From Aporrectodea caliginosa (Eukaryota; Annelida; Clitellata; Crassiclitellata; Lumbricidae), in contig JACEVL010006441.1 of NCBI GenBank assembly GCA_020284085.1, positions 32,501-96,500 on the forward strand: DNA of 64,000 nucleotides, in the 5' to 3' direction. The notes under the pieces were generated by a model. That model was not told where the DNA came from. It was given only the letters and a program-made list of their open reading frames with translations, and did not search any database. Of the stretch, positions 37,157 to 47,569 are shown piece by piece. Position numbers and translations under genes: made by a program. The stretch's first letter is position 1. Each line of letters begins with the position of its first letter.

Positions 37157-37931
37157 TTGTCACGATCGAGTTGCTATCCATCTTCTGAGAATATTGACCT
37201 GATCCAGCGGACGATCGTCTGCGGCTCAGTTCCCCAATTATAAAAATTGTTAGTTGATTTCTCTTTAACGACGCTGTGCCATAAAAAGAGGATGTCATCG
37301 CCCTCCTCCTTTCTTAAAGATTTGGACTGGCAGTGACGAGGGGTCATAACTTCACACTGTAGGCTATTCGATACAGAATAGAGCCCTTCATAGCTTAGCA
37401 CAATTGCAGAATAAGCTTAATCAAGTAATGGTTGCTGACGCGTTTAATCACATGATTATTCCCAAACCTTTTATTCGCATTTTTAATTGTATAATAATAA
37501 TAATAAGAATAATAATAATATATTCTTTATTAATTCAAACTGACAATTACGTAAAAATGATTACGAAGCAGATTAATTGTAGAATATGACTGAATATAAA
37601 GGTCAGAAACCGACATGTGATAGGTTTTGACTTCTGGCGTCATAACCCATCATTTTTCATATCGATCTGGAAGAATGGTTAGGAAACAGATGAGAGGTAG
37701 GCCTAGAACAACTACTGCACTTGAGTATTGGATTACAGGAGCCTATATGGCCTATGCAGTAGGCCTAGTGAGCATCAGTAGTAAAAAAAAGCAGGCGTAG
37801 GCCTTTTCGACAAGCTAGCGAATCGTGTGTTAATTTGTCGATATTAGTCCTAGGCTACACAAGATTTGTAATTAAATTGAATCGTAGTTTTCTTTCAGAA
37901 ATGAGCCATGTTGCCAATAAACAAACGTTGA

Positions 37932-38003
37932 GACTCCGTGGCGCAACGGTAGCGCGTCTGACTCCAGATCAGAAGGTTGCGTGTTCAAATCACGTCGGTG
38001 TCA
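37932..38003 (+). tRNA. tRNA-Trp(CCA), copy 1
   Basis: 72 nt, anticodon loop CTCCAGA, A box TGGCGCAACGGTAG, B box GTTCAAATCAC. Acceptor GACTCCG against CGGTGTC gives one T4-T69 mismatch; copy 2 has a T-G wobble there. Confidence 0.92.
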
Positions 38004-38154
38004 ACGTCCTTTTAGAAATTAATCTGAATTTGAAGCGATGAACTAATAAACGAACAATGAATCGTTAAAGGTCTTTCGCCCAGAGACATTTTAAACCAGG
38101 GTTTAGTCAGGGCAGTCATACTCTATACCAGACCGTCCTATTGTATCGTATCCT

Positions 38155-38360
38155 GATCATTTATAAAGCGCCTTTCACAGCAAATTCCAAATATCAGAAG
38201 TGCTCCCAGTGCGATGTAGGCCTACTCTTTAGGAAAAAGGAAGGTTTCAAGGTGAGAGAAAGAGGGAGATGCTACTATAGAGAGGATTGTAGAGCGAGGA
38301 GAGAAGGAGGAAGTCGATTCCATAGAGAGGAACCTCTTCATACATCCGATTGGGACTGAG
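38155..38360 (-). mobile_element. LINE 3' fragment
   Basis: Hairpin-type 3' end (TTATAAAGCGCCTTTCACAG ... AGAAGTGCTCCCAG); the minus strand then reads a WNRLPPSL-like ORF2 tip. Inserted between Trp copy 1 and Phe copy 1. Confidence 0.65.
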
Positions 38361-38439
38361 CCATTGGCTTGTGGTCCTAACACGGGGACAAAAAGGTCAA
38401 GCGGTTAGAGGATCTGAGAGGACGCTTTGGCGTGGCAGA

Positions 38440-38600
38440 GAGGGGACTGGCACGAATTTTAGACAAAGATATTTTGGAGCAAGATTTATGTCGAGCAGGG
38501 CAAAAATTCTGGCAGCCTTGTGACAGGGCAACGATCAGGGCAAAGGCTTTTTCTACCAGGGCATTTGCCCTTGCCCTGCTGTAGAGCCGCCACTGGTTTC
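38440..38600. mobile_element. One end of a decayed hAT-like element
   Basis: Inverted, the right side reads CCAGTGGCGGCTCTACAGC followed by AGGGCAA repeats. The opposite end was not found. Confidence 0.35.
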
Positions 38601-38789
38601 ACCTCGATCCTATCTGTTAACAAGTTGCTCGTCTAAGATTACTGTAGGCCTAAGAGTCTGTAAGATAACTATGGAATAATCAACAGTTTTAAGCAGCTGG
38701 CGGTAACTTTTATAAGATGACTGACGTCGAAGGACTCGAAGCACAGAAGGACAAGGGCAAACATATTGAATTAAGATATTAACTTTCAT

Positions 38790-39065
38790 GAAGAGCTGTT
38801 TGGTGGGAATTGCCCCATCTTATTTTGGCTCACTGTGTAGGTCTATCTCCGCCGCGTCTGTTCTTGGCCGCAAAGTCCCTTCGTTCGGCTGACCGGGGTG
38901 TTAATTCTTCTTTGTCTCCTCGTTCCTCTACAGCTCAGCACAGAAGCTTTGTTTTACTCAGTCCTTGGCCTGCAACAACCTTCTTCATAAAACCAGAGCT
39001 GAGCTAGTCAGCCATCCCCAGTCAGCCCATCCCCTTCTCTGTTCCGCAAACGCTTGAAGTCTATT
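38790..39065 (+). mobile_element. LINE ORF2 C-terminal remnant
   Basis: Frame-broken plus-strand sequence with AKSLRSADRGV and later TWN-like codons; ends AAACGCTTGAAGTCTATTCTG, comparable to the KRLKTILF tip of other copies. Confidence 0.55.
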
Positions 39066-39199
39066 CTGTTTGAATGAGGGTTAGCCTATCCGATGGCTAT
39101 TTCAAGACAATAGGTCAGTAGGGCCAAATTGACAAGTTCTTTCTTAATTTTGTATGTATTTTGCTTTGTAAAGAGGAACGCTGCTTTTAGATATCGCCG

Positions 39200-39272
39200 G
39201 CCTAGATAGCTCAGTTGGGAGAGCGTTAGACTGAAGATCTAAAGGTCCCCGGTTCAATCCCGGGTCTGGGCA
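39200..39272 (+). tRNA. tRNA-Phe(GAA), copy 1
   Basis: 73 nt; acceptor GCCTAGA pairs with TCTGGGC (one T-G wobble); D arm TAGCTCAGTTGGGAGAGC; loop CTGAAGA with GAA; T arm CCGGTTCAATCCCGG. Followed by AAAACACCCGAC. About 80 bp upstream and 35 bp downstream are conserved in copy 2. Confidence 0.95.
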
Positions 39273-39526
39273 AAACACCCGACTAATTCCCGGGGGTCGG
39301 TTACAATTTTCCTCTCTAATATCGTTTAGGCTACAGTTTTCTAAGAAGTAAAAAATCGCGTCGGCCAAGGATAAAAAACATTTTATGTCAGGAAATTGCC
39401 TTAATACCCTAACGAAAAACTCAGTACAGTAATATTCCGATGAACACACTTTGATAGCGTGTAACTGATGTCTACCACAAAAAGTTGACACACATTCATG
39501 CTAACGTACATGAACACATCAAAATG

Positions 39527-39597
39527 TGCATCGGCCGGGAATCGAACCCGGGCCGCCCGCGTGGCAGGCGAGCATTCTACCACTGAACCACCGATGC
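39527..39597 (-). tRNA. tRNA-Gly(GCC)
   Basis: Same 71-nt sequence as 36629-36699 with a perfect acceptor stem; coordinates may be off by one. Followed on the minus strand by ACATTTTGATG, the same trailer as other copies. Confidence 0.93.
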
Positions 39598-39963
39598 TTG
39601 TTGAAAGATCAATCTCTCAACACTTGCCAATGATCCCACGCACGATAAACCTCCAGCTTACTTTCTTATCTATCTGAAGCCATGTATCACCATCTGGCAA
39701 CAACAGTTGCAAAGTGTACCCGACACTCTAGGCCTACTATTTTGGCCTGCATTCAAAGCTGCTGCTTACGGTTTTGTGCTGATAAAGAATAGATCTAGGT
39801 CTATAGGATAGGCCCTACATGTATTTAGGAAGTCCTTCTTACAACGAACTATTTTAATGATTAGGCCTAATAATTTGTTTCATGTTTTAAGATAAAACTG
39901 TTCATTTAAGCTATTACTGGTGTGCTTTCGGAAATGTGTATGTTGTATATAACCAAACGTTAA

Positions 39964-40035
39964 GACTCCGTGGCGCAACGGTAGCGCGTCTGACTCCAGA
40001 TCAGAAGGTTGCGTGTTCAAATCACGTCGGGGTCA
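39964..40035 (+). tRNA. tRNA-Trp(CCA), copy 2
   Basis: 72 nt; acceptor GACTCCG with CGGGGTC, a T-G wobble at the pair where copy 1 is mismatched. Upstream AAACGTTAAG resembles AAACGTTGAG of copy 1. Confidence 0.95.
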
Positions 40036-40384
40036 AAGATGTTTAAGAAATTAATCTGCAATTAAAGCGATAAACTAAAACACAACGAATCAGTGTCTTT
40101 CGTTTCATAAACCTATAAGTCAATTATCTGAAAATGAATTATATTCAGCAACTAGAAGTAAGCCTTAGCCAAACTTTTTCATATGATGGCTCAGGTCGAA
40201 GAACTCGGAAGCCGGGAAGCACATGACAAGTAGGCAAGCCTACGTGTGATTGACATTTGGTAAGAATAGGCTACCTGTCCGAGGACTATGCCAAGACTAT
40301 AGGGCCAAACTGACAAGTTAGTTCTTTCCCTATTTTGTATATATTTTGCTTTGTAAAGAGGAACGTTGCTCATTTATATCGCCG

Positions 40385-40457
40385 GCCTAGATAGCTCAGT
40401 TGGGAGAGCGTTAGACTGAAGATCTAAAGGTCCCCGGTTCAATCCCGGGTCTGGGCA
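40385..40457 (+). tRNA. tRNA-Phe(GAA), copy 2
   Basis: Identical mature sequence to 39200-39272, with near-identical leader (TTTGCTTTGTAAAGAGGAAC) and trailer (ACACCCGACTAATTCCCGGG). Confidence 0.95.
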
Positions 40458-40689
40458 AAACACCCGACTAATTCCCGGGGGTCGGTAACAGTTTTCCATT
40501 TGATCATTATAATTCTATAATTTTAATGTTGGCTAAAATGGAACATTTAAATAGGAATAAACTGTCGTTGCGCCTACATCAGTGCTTTTGTCTTTGAGAC
40601 TCAGCGTCAAAATGTGAAAAACCCAATTAGCCTACCAGGCATCAAAATTCTTTCTAACTCCACTAGCTCAAGAGCTATCTGTTTAAACA

Positions 40690-40779
40690 ATCATGTGACT
40701 GTGATTGATTTGTTGAACTCATGTACAGTACAGCGCCCTTTCCTTCGGCCTCGGCCCATACGGCGCTATAGAAATCGTC

Positions 40780-40814
<35 letters not shown>

Positions 40815-40816
40815 TG
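40690..40816 (+). mobile_element. LINE/SINE 3' end with (TTA)n tail
   Basis: GTACAGCGCCCTTTCCTTCG ... CATACGGCGCTATAGAAATC then (TTA)n. The GCGCC/GGCGC hairpin is the same as in LINEs with other tails. Confidence 0.6.
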
Positions 40817-40892
40817 AATACGCGGATGGCTGCCAGAATTGAAAATCACCGCACCCCTACTCTAAAGCCCAACGGGAACAAGTTCCGAATGT

Positions 40893-40961
40893 ACATCGAC
40901 GCGGTATCGAACCTCTGCTGCCCGTGTGGCAGCAGGCATTCTACCACTGAACGACCGATGT
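40893..40961 (-). pseudogene. tRNA-Gly(GCC) pseudogene
   Basis: Retains the GCC anticodon region and TTCAGTGGTAGAATG, but has a changed D arm start, an altered T arm (GAGGTTCGATACCG) and a broken acceptor stem. It closes the second Gly-Trp-Phe block. Confidence 0.8.
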
Positions 40962-41009
40962 TCCAGATGGTTGTCGTCGCGCGTCACGTGGACAGGGCTT
41001 CATTGTAAG

Positions 41010-41564
41010 TAAGTAAGTAACTGTACTGACTGAAATTACGCGACTGTTGACATGTTGAACTGTAGGCCAATGCCTTGGTGAGGTTAAAATAAGCGCGATA
41101 GGCCTATATATAAGCCTACATTGTCGTATACACAGGCACATACATAATTTACATAAATACATACATGTATGCATGCCTGCATTCACATAAATACATACAT
41201 GTATGCATGCCTGCATTCATACATAGCCTATATGCGTAAGTACATTTTAACCTACAGGCACGCATACACACAGGGTCCTAGGCCTACATAGATAAGATAA
41301 CGGAGATTCGACCAGTGATCCAAGCGCGTGACCTAGGCGTGACTCTGGTACCAGATTGTCATTGAAATTGCATGTTGTCAACATTGCACTATCTTCGTCT
41401 CTATTATCTGAAATAGCTGTATACCTTAAGGCAACTTCAAAACACGCACAGGGCCTATAGGCCTATACAATAGGCCTTCACTGTGTAGGCTACTCCCATA
41501 TATCTGTGACTGTCAGTTACATGCAGTTCTTAACACTGTTAACACAACGTTGAGCGCTAAGTAT

Positions 41565-41633
<69 letters not shown>

Positions 41634-42340
41634 AGCGTATGCTGATGTGCTTGTGTGTGCAGGCTCATTCTATATAAGACCTTGTGTACGGGGACGTAAA
41701 CATCGCAGTAGGCCAGATATCGACAGAAAAGCGAAGGACTTCGGACAATAAGTTAGGCGTCTTACACAGCCTATATAAATTTAATGTTGCTCTAGCCTGT
41801 GCTAAATGCGTTGTAAACACTGGCTGCCTGCCATATCTTGCCAGTCAGCTGAGCTGTATATATGCTGTATGGTATATAGGTCTATCGTATCATACGGAGT
41901 CCTACTTAGAGACATGCAGGGCCTTTAAATGACACATTTGTAGCGCCACCGTGTGTACAGTGCGTATAATAAGGACTAGTTACAGGTGTTTCGCATACCG
42001 AAGGCAATTCAGGTAAGCTTTGTTTTGATTTATGAGTAGGCCTACACCTCTAGTTAGCGATTCCGCTCATAGCGCGAAATGAATTGGTTATAGGCTACTA
42101 AATAAGGCTGTAATTTTATTATTATTAGCTATTAATTTGCTTTTTGTTGGCCTACAATAATTATTATGAGCAATGCTTTTGACATGTAGGCCTACTCCTT
42201 AGTGAAGTCAGAAATTGTCATTCGTGTGTGGATTGCCTCGCTGACTGCTGCAAACAGCAGAATGACAACTCTATCAAACATAGGCCTAGAGCTATTAGAA
42301 TTAGGTAGGTATGGAGGCCTATAGCACGTCCTTTACCACA
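41010..42340. other. Intergenic between tRNA clusters
   Basis: Holds a duplicated ACATAAATACATACATGTAT block (41150-41215), an (AT)n run (41562-41631) and many TAGGCCTA octamers; no gene supported. Confidence 0.4.
41562..41631. repeat. (AT)n microsatellite
   Basis: About 70 bp, one ATACAT interruption. Confidence 0.9.
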
Positions 42341-42344
42341 TCTA

Positions 42345-42545
42345 AATGCAAATTTATATGGCGCCACTTCAAGAGAGACTCGAATCAGAGGCGCTCCCGA
42401 CCTATAGCTCAATGAAACCATGATCGAACAGAATGTTCTTCAAGCGCTTGCGGAAGAGGCAAAGACAGGCTGAGGAGTAGCCTACATGTCGCAGGTTGTT
42501 AGGCAACTTATTCCAGGATAGGCCAAACACAGCTTGCAAAACTTC
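42345..42545 (-). mobile_element. LINE 3' fragment
   Basis: On the minus strand: WNKLPNNLRHV ... CLFRKRLKNILFDHGFIEL, stop, then the hairpin 3' end (GGGAGCGCCTCTGATTCG ... AGTGGCGCCATATAAATTTG). Confidence 0.75.
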
Positions 42546-42765
42546 AATACTGGACGCTGTCGTTTTCTTGTGTGGCGTGCCGCGTGTGGGCTAATTTTGG
42601 TATAATAGCCTACGCCAAACAAGTAAGCTCCACAGTGTTCACTGTGAAGAGGCAACAATGAGACTATGGTTGAGTTTACTTACATGTTATAAGACCAGTT
42701 CGTAGCCTGCAGGTCTATGTTCGACACAAGAGAAACCAAGACTCTCAGTGGTAATTAATTCGTTC

Positions 42766-42836
42766 GCATCGGTGGTTCAGTGGTAGAATGCTCGCCTGCC
42801 ACGCGGGCGGCCCGGGTTCGATTCCCGGCCGATGCA
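42766..42836 (+). tRNA. tRNA-Gly(GCC)
   Basis: 71 nt, perfect acceptor stem, A discriminator; followed by CATTTTTATC, a pol III terminator. Opposite orientation to the Gly copies at 36.6-39.6 kb. Confidence 0.95.
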
Positions 42837-42919
42837 CATTTTTATCCTGTCCTTGTAAGGATTTAATACAGGAAAATGTGTATCGATGTCTATCGGTTTC
42901 AGCCCTCAATTCATTCATT

Positions 42920-43025
42920 CATTCATTCAGGAAATTTATATAGCGCCCCTTCAAGAAATCTACTCAGAGGCGCTCCCAGCCCAGCCACGGCAAAAGTAAA
43001 AAGACTTAAGTGATTTATAAAACCT
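42920..43025 (-). mobile_element. LINE 3' end with (CATT)n tail
   Basis: (ATTC)n at 42910-42930, then GAAATTTATATAGCGCCCCTTC ... TCAGAGGCGCTCCCAG. Lies between two tRNA-Gly genes. Confidence 0.65.
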
Positions 43026-43202
43026 AGTTTGACTGATCAAAGGTAGCAATTACACGCTTGCAAAGTGAGACTCGACGAATATTACTGAATTTTTAGTTTT
43101 CGTTTAGGTGTCGAGGAGATTTGTGCACTTAGGGCCTATATAAGAAACTAAGTTGGATCTGTGTCAAGTGTTGAGAATGTGAGTAGCTCATGGTGTCATC
43201 AA

Positions 43203-43273
43203 GCATCGGTGGTTCAGTGGTAGAATGCTCGCCTGCCACGCGGGCGGCCCGGGTTCGATTCCCGGCCGATGCA
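43203..43273 (+). tRNA. tRNA-Gly(GCC)
   Basis: 71 nt, identical to 42766-42836, followed by GTTTTAAC. About 210 bp upstream of the splice acceptor of the 43485 exon. Confidence 0.95.
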
Positions 43274-43484
43274 GTTTTAACGAGTCTATTTTCATTTAAT
43301 CAACTTGGCAAGACATAAAAAGTCCTCTGGTTTCATCATGTTAGAAACAAGTACGCGGCTACGCCTAGGGTTAATAGTCAGCCTTGGCATATTGACCGAT
43401 ATAATTCGTTGCATTGTAACACTACTGCTAGGGTCGACACGATATCGTTTACCCGTAATTCCAGTTTACATTTTGTCACAACAC

Positions 43485-44505
43485 AGGTTTACGTTGTAGA
43501 GGTGAAACTTGTACCGACTGACCAAGTGGAATTTTCCGCATCCAGTAGGCCTATGGAGCAGCAACGGCTACGATCGTCTAAACAATCAAAAGGTTTATTT
43601 GGAAAACTTTCTTTTCATAGAAAAGGAAAGATACGCTACCAAAAGGCTGGTTTAGACGACGAAGAAAGCTTAATGTGCGACGATAAACATGAAACAAATA
43701 ACTATGACACAGTAAAAGTAGAGAGCAATGACAAACCGGAAACAGTTCACGCTACGCGAAAACGTCACAACGGAAGTGAAGGACTGGTTAAAGAAGGATC
43801 TACGCAAGAAACCGAAATAATGGAATCCAGACTAATACAGAGGGATTTAGAGGATGCTTCTTATCACAGTGGCGTTCAACTCACTGATATGAATCTTTGC
43901 GAATCGGAAGGCATCACTGCATCGGTAACTCCTGAAAAAGCATCCGTTGTCAGGGTAAACGCTATAATTGAGAGCAAGAATGACAGTGGCGCTGAGAGAC
44001 CTCTCGAAGAAAATGAGACTGGCTTTCTAGTGACGTTTAATGAGCTTTACAAGAGCGAGACATGCCTCCTTCAAAACGAGAAGTCGAACATAACGAGTCA
44101 TTTTGATAATCTATCTGTATCGCAAGCAGGGACGCCTGCTGTGAGGGGAGAAGTATGCGAAGCTGAAATTATTCCATGCACAGAATATAAAACTGAGGAT
44201 GAAAACGCCGTAACAGTTGATAATGTTGAATATTCGCGGCTGTCTGAAAGTACTCCATGCATATCTACACCTACCAATTCTAAAATCCATGGTAAAGAAA
44301 GTCCAAGGAAGAAGAAGAAAACAAAGAAGAGTCGGAAGTTGAATAAAAGGAACAAGAAGAACTTTGAAGCAACTTCGGATGAAGAAATATCCTTTCACGC
44401 GCATTCTTCCGACCCGGAAACGATTGAAATACTGGTAATAGATTCCGACACGAAGAAAGAGAAGAAGAAGAAACGAAGAAAGAAGGCGAAACGAATTGTC
44501 GCAAA
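43485..44505 (+). CDS. Large exon, lysine-rich charged protein, unrecognised
   Basis: Acceptor TCACAACACAG at its left and donor AAG|GTAAAA at its right. The first ATG after the acceptor is at 43553, in an AGGCCTATGG context, giving about 318 codons to the donor. The N-terminus is basic (RSSKQSKGLFGKLSFHRKGK), the middle acidic and Ser/Thr/Glu rich without domain motifs, and the C-terminus has two lysine/arginine clusters (KKKKTKKSRKLNKRNKK and KKEKKKKRRKKAKR) that look like nuclear or nucleolar localisation signals. If the donor is not used, the ORF ends at 44539. I do not recognise a family; no function is proposed. Confidence 0.65.
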
Positions 44506-44559
44506 GGTAAAATCATTAAATATTTTAACAGATCTATAGATAATCAGGTTATCTGTAGC

Positions 44560-45145
44560 GTTTATCTCCTTCCCATTCTTCTACTCCTCCTCTTCCTTCT
44601 CCATATCCACCTCTTCCTCCTCCTCATCTTCCTTCTCCGCTTCCTAATCCTCTTCCTCCTTATTCTTCTTGCTGCTTTTCTTTTTCTTATCCTGCTTCTA
44701 CTTCGACTTCTTCTCTTCCTCCTTCTTCCGCTCTTCTTATTCTTATTCTTTTGTCTTTGCATCTCCATTTCTCGTTTCCTCTTCTCGTTCTCCTTCATTT
44801 CCTCGCCCTATGTTCCCTCCTACTTCTCCTCATCCTGCTTTTCTCCTCTCCTGCTTATGCTTCTTTTCCTCCACCTTATTTGTCTTCTAAACTCTTCCTG
44901 TTGTTTTTTCTCCCCTCTATAGTCTCCTTCTTCTACTTCTCTTTCCACTGCTCCATCCAATTCTCATTCTCCTCCTCATATACTACTAGGCCTACTCCTC
45001 ATTCTCCTTCTCCTTCTTCCTCTTCTTCCTCTTCTCATCCTCCTTCTCCTTCTCCTCTTTATCGTTCCCCCTTTCCTTTTCCTCCTCCTTTCCTTCCTCC
45101 TATACTTTTCCCCTTTTCCTTTTCATTCTTTTTCTTCCTCTTCCT
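44560..45145 (+). repeat. Polypyrimidine (CTT/CTC)n tract, ~580 bp
   Basis: Almost only C and T on the plus strand, imperfect TTC/TCC/CCT mixture rather than one unit. Placed directly after the lysine-rich exon. Long frames through it (Ser/Phe/Pro or Arg/Lys) are artefacts of composition. Confidence 0.9.
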
Positions 45146-46130
45146 CTGTTACGGTTTAGTGCAATTAGGCAAAAATGATCGAAAGTATGTAGGCCTACAC
45201 AGCAAAATTCTTTCGATCTTTCTGTATACTGAGACCTGGTTATAAGTTATGAGGCCTATACTCTTGAAGCGCAAAGACTCCAACAGCTGTTCTTTATCAA
45301 TAGAATAATTAAGGTTAGGCCCACAGTTAATGAAAGCAATTATTTCTGGAAAAAAGTAGCTGCGGTCAATGACAGATGACAAAATGTAGGCCCACAGGCC
45401 ACAACACGTACACATGCTGTCTGACGGGTTTTAATCTGTAAGGGGAGGGGGACGGACAGTTTACCTCGCCCCGAATTGCTTTACACACCATGCTCCATAA
45501 TTATAGGCGTAACTTCGCTTGGTTAGAGGGGTAGGCTATACTTGTACTCTCCACCACTGCCGTCTTAATAACATTGTGGGCAAAGTTTCAAGTCTGCCGC
45601 GCATATTGGCCTAGGTCACGCAAGCAGTTGGCCCTAATTTTTATCTGGTTCTTTTAATTCGGGGCCCCTAGAAACGTGGGCCTTTGGCCACTGCCCATGC
45701 CTTAAAACGGCACTGCTCCCCACTTTTTGGGGATGACCAGAGGTTATACACCGTACCCCACTTTTCATACCAAGAAGAAACAATGCCCGTTATTTTTTAA
45801 AGGTTCATTTCGCATTATAGGCCTGCTCTCTAACGATGAATATTATCTCATAGCACTGATTGATGCCACTGAAAATACGATTCCCAAACACTTCGCTGCG
45901 GCCTTCTCCATCGATCATGTGTTTTGTTGCAATCCATTTGTATTAGCCTATCTGTTCTCTAACGATTAACATTGTCTCCCATGGCATAGAAAATACATTT
46001 CCCATACATTTAGCAGCGGCCTGCATAATAGAGTTTTCTCACGCAGCTGCCAGCCACAAATTTCATCCTGATGTCTGGATCCACCAGTGACAGCAGCTAA
46101 TTACTAATATATGTCTGTTTGTGCCTTAGG
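45146..46130. other. Intron or intergenic, nothing recognised
   Basis: No RNA gene or element with clear ends. Could be the intron between the 43485 exon and later exons. Confidence 0.35.
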
Positions 46131-46311
46131 CCGGTCTGACAATGTGGAAAGGCATTCGTACGGGGTGGAAGCTGATGTGGAACGGTCTGGCGATGTACAC
46201 CGTGCCTCTCGGATCTCTGGACGTTACAACAAATATTACCAAATTCTGGTCGGCAAATTCGTCAAGTTCGAGGGCTTAAGAAATGGATGGAAACACAAAC
46301 TAAGAAGATAA
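46131..46311 (+). CDS. Doubtful exon candidate
   Basis: AG at 46129-46130 followed by an open frame to a stop at 46309-46311 (SDNVERHSYGVEADVERSGD...). The phase does not fit the 43485-44505 donor without another exon, and a second frame is also open for about 46 codons. Weak support only. Confidence 0.2.
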
Positions 46312-46849
46312 TGTCACGGTCGTTTAGCCTACATCCTCGAGAGCGAAGGCTATCAGTTTGATGTGTTAGGGACTTCATTTGTAAACCTCGATATATGGGA
46401 GCAGACTGAAGCGACATAGATTTCTTAGCCTCGGCATATGATGGCACGTGACTACCGATCTCGTCTGCCATCGACAGTAAATCCGATGTACTTGTTTATA
46501 AACTAGACTCAGTACACTAAGGGGCGCTAGCAGAACGGCATGTTATTTTCCGCTGGGGATTCAAACTCGCCTTGACCTGTAAGTTATCAGTCTAGCACAT
46601 GCGTAGGCCTATTTATGCCTGTTTCTAGGTAGGCCTACTTGAATTATTGTGAACATTTAACCTATATCGCGCCTTTATTACCTCTCACAGGCGCATATAC
46701 GACTAGTCAATAGTAGTAATTAATTAACAGTAGCCTATTATCGTAGTTGTGTGTTTATGTGTGATTGTGTGCGTATGTGGTTTTATCCTAAATAATGCCC
46801 TGCAAGATTTCGCACAATCGGAAATACGGTCCATGACAATTACGTGCGC

Positions 46850-46925
46850 GGACCACGGATTCGAACCCAGGTCGCAGAGGTTAAAACCAGACTAAGGTGC
46901 TTCCCTTAGGACCTACTATCGATCC
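46850..46925 (-). mobile_element. Possible tRNA-like SINE head
   Basis: On the minus strand a good B box (CCTGGGTTCGAATCC) but a poor A box; anticodon arm does not fold well. Confidence 0.3.
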
Positions 46926-47182
46926 AAGCATGTACTTCACCAACTCCTACCTCCACTCCGACCCCTCTCCTCTCACCAATTAAGACCTAGAGCACACAAC
47001 CATATTCTCCCACCCAAGGACAACTCTCAATTTATTCCCAGATCATTATATAAAAATATTTACTAGTTTATTCTAAAATCTTATAATGAACTTTAATTTT
47101 CCATTATCACTCATGTTAGCATTTCAGCGTTTTTGTCAGATTGTTTTCCTCAATAAACGAATATATATATTTCCCAGACAGC

Positions 47183-47331
47183 CTGTATCTAAGAATATTG
47201 GTCTACCAAAGACCTATATAATAGAGGTCCCGCACAGTCAACAGATGGAAAGAAGCGAATTGGCAGCCATAGACGATTGTTTACGCCAGAGGTATCCAGC
47301 GTTTAACGACATCTTGCGGCTACATCGTTGA
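47183..47331 (+). CDS. Possible terminal exon, unrecognised
   Basis: Acceptor TATTTCCCAGACAG, then PVSKNIGLPKTYIIEVPHSQ... and stop TGA, 49 codons, phase 0. Composition looks coding. It could be the last exon of the lysine-rich gene (whose donor is also phase 0), but no evidence links them directly. Confidence 0.4.
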
Positions 47332-47373
47332 CGTCATCGACCTATATTGGTCGATGGTTGACGTCGACCTTGC

Positions 47374-47566
47374 GTGTGCGACCACTCCTTGGGATTTTTC
47401 CCAAGATCTTGAGATTTTGGGGTCGACATGGTATCTGGGGATATTACATAGCAATCTTCGGATTTTTCTTTTAACTTGAGATTAATTTGTTGCTACACTT
47501 TTGGCCAATCTTTGGAATTTTCTGACAAGAGCTTGGGATTTCAGAAAATGGAGAGTGGTCGCACTT
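47374..47566 (+). mobile_element. Short copy of the CAGTGCGACCACTCC MITE
   Basis: TGCGACCACTCCTTGGGATT ... TTTCAGAAAATGGAGAGTGG then TCGCACTT; lacks the AT-rich centre seen in 28777-29205. Target duplication not clear. Confidence 0.65.
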
Positions 47567-47569
47567 GTT

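Noticed and set aside
39144..39491. Minus-strand frame containing CPDPGLNRGPLDLQSN
   Set aside because: It is antisense translation of the tRNA-Phe gene, a well-known source of false proteins.
40893..40961. A functional sixth tRNA-Gly
   Set aside because: Acceptor and T arms are broken, so it is called a pseudogene.
44562..45245. Ser/Phe/Pro-rich frame on plus and Arg/Lys-rich frame on minus
   Set aside because: Composition effect of the polypyrimidine tract; no splice sites or Met in context supporting a gene.
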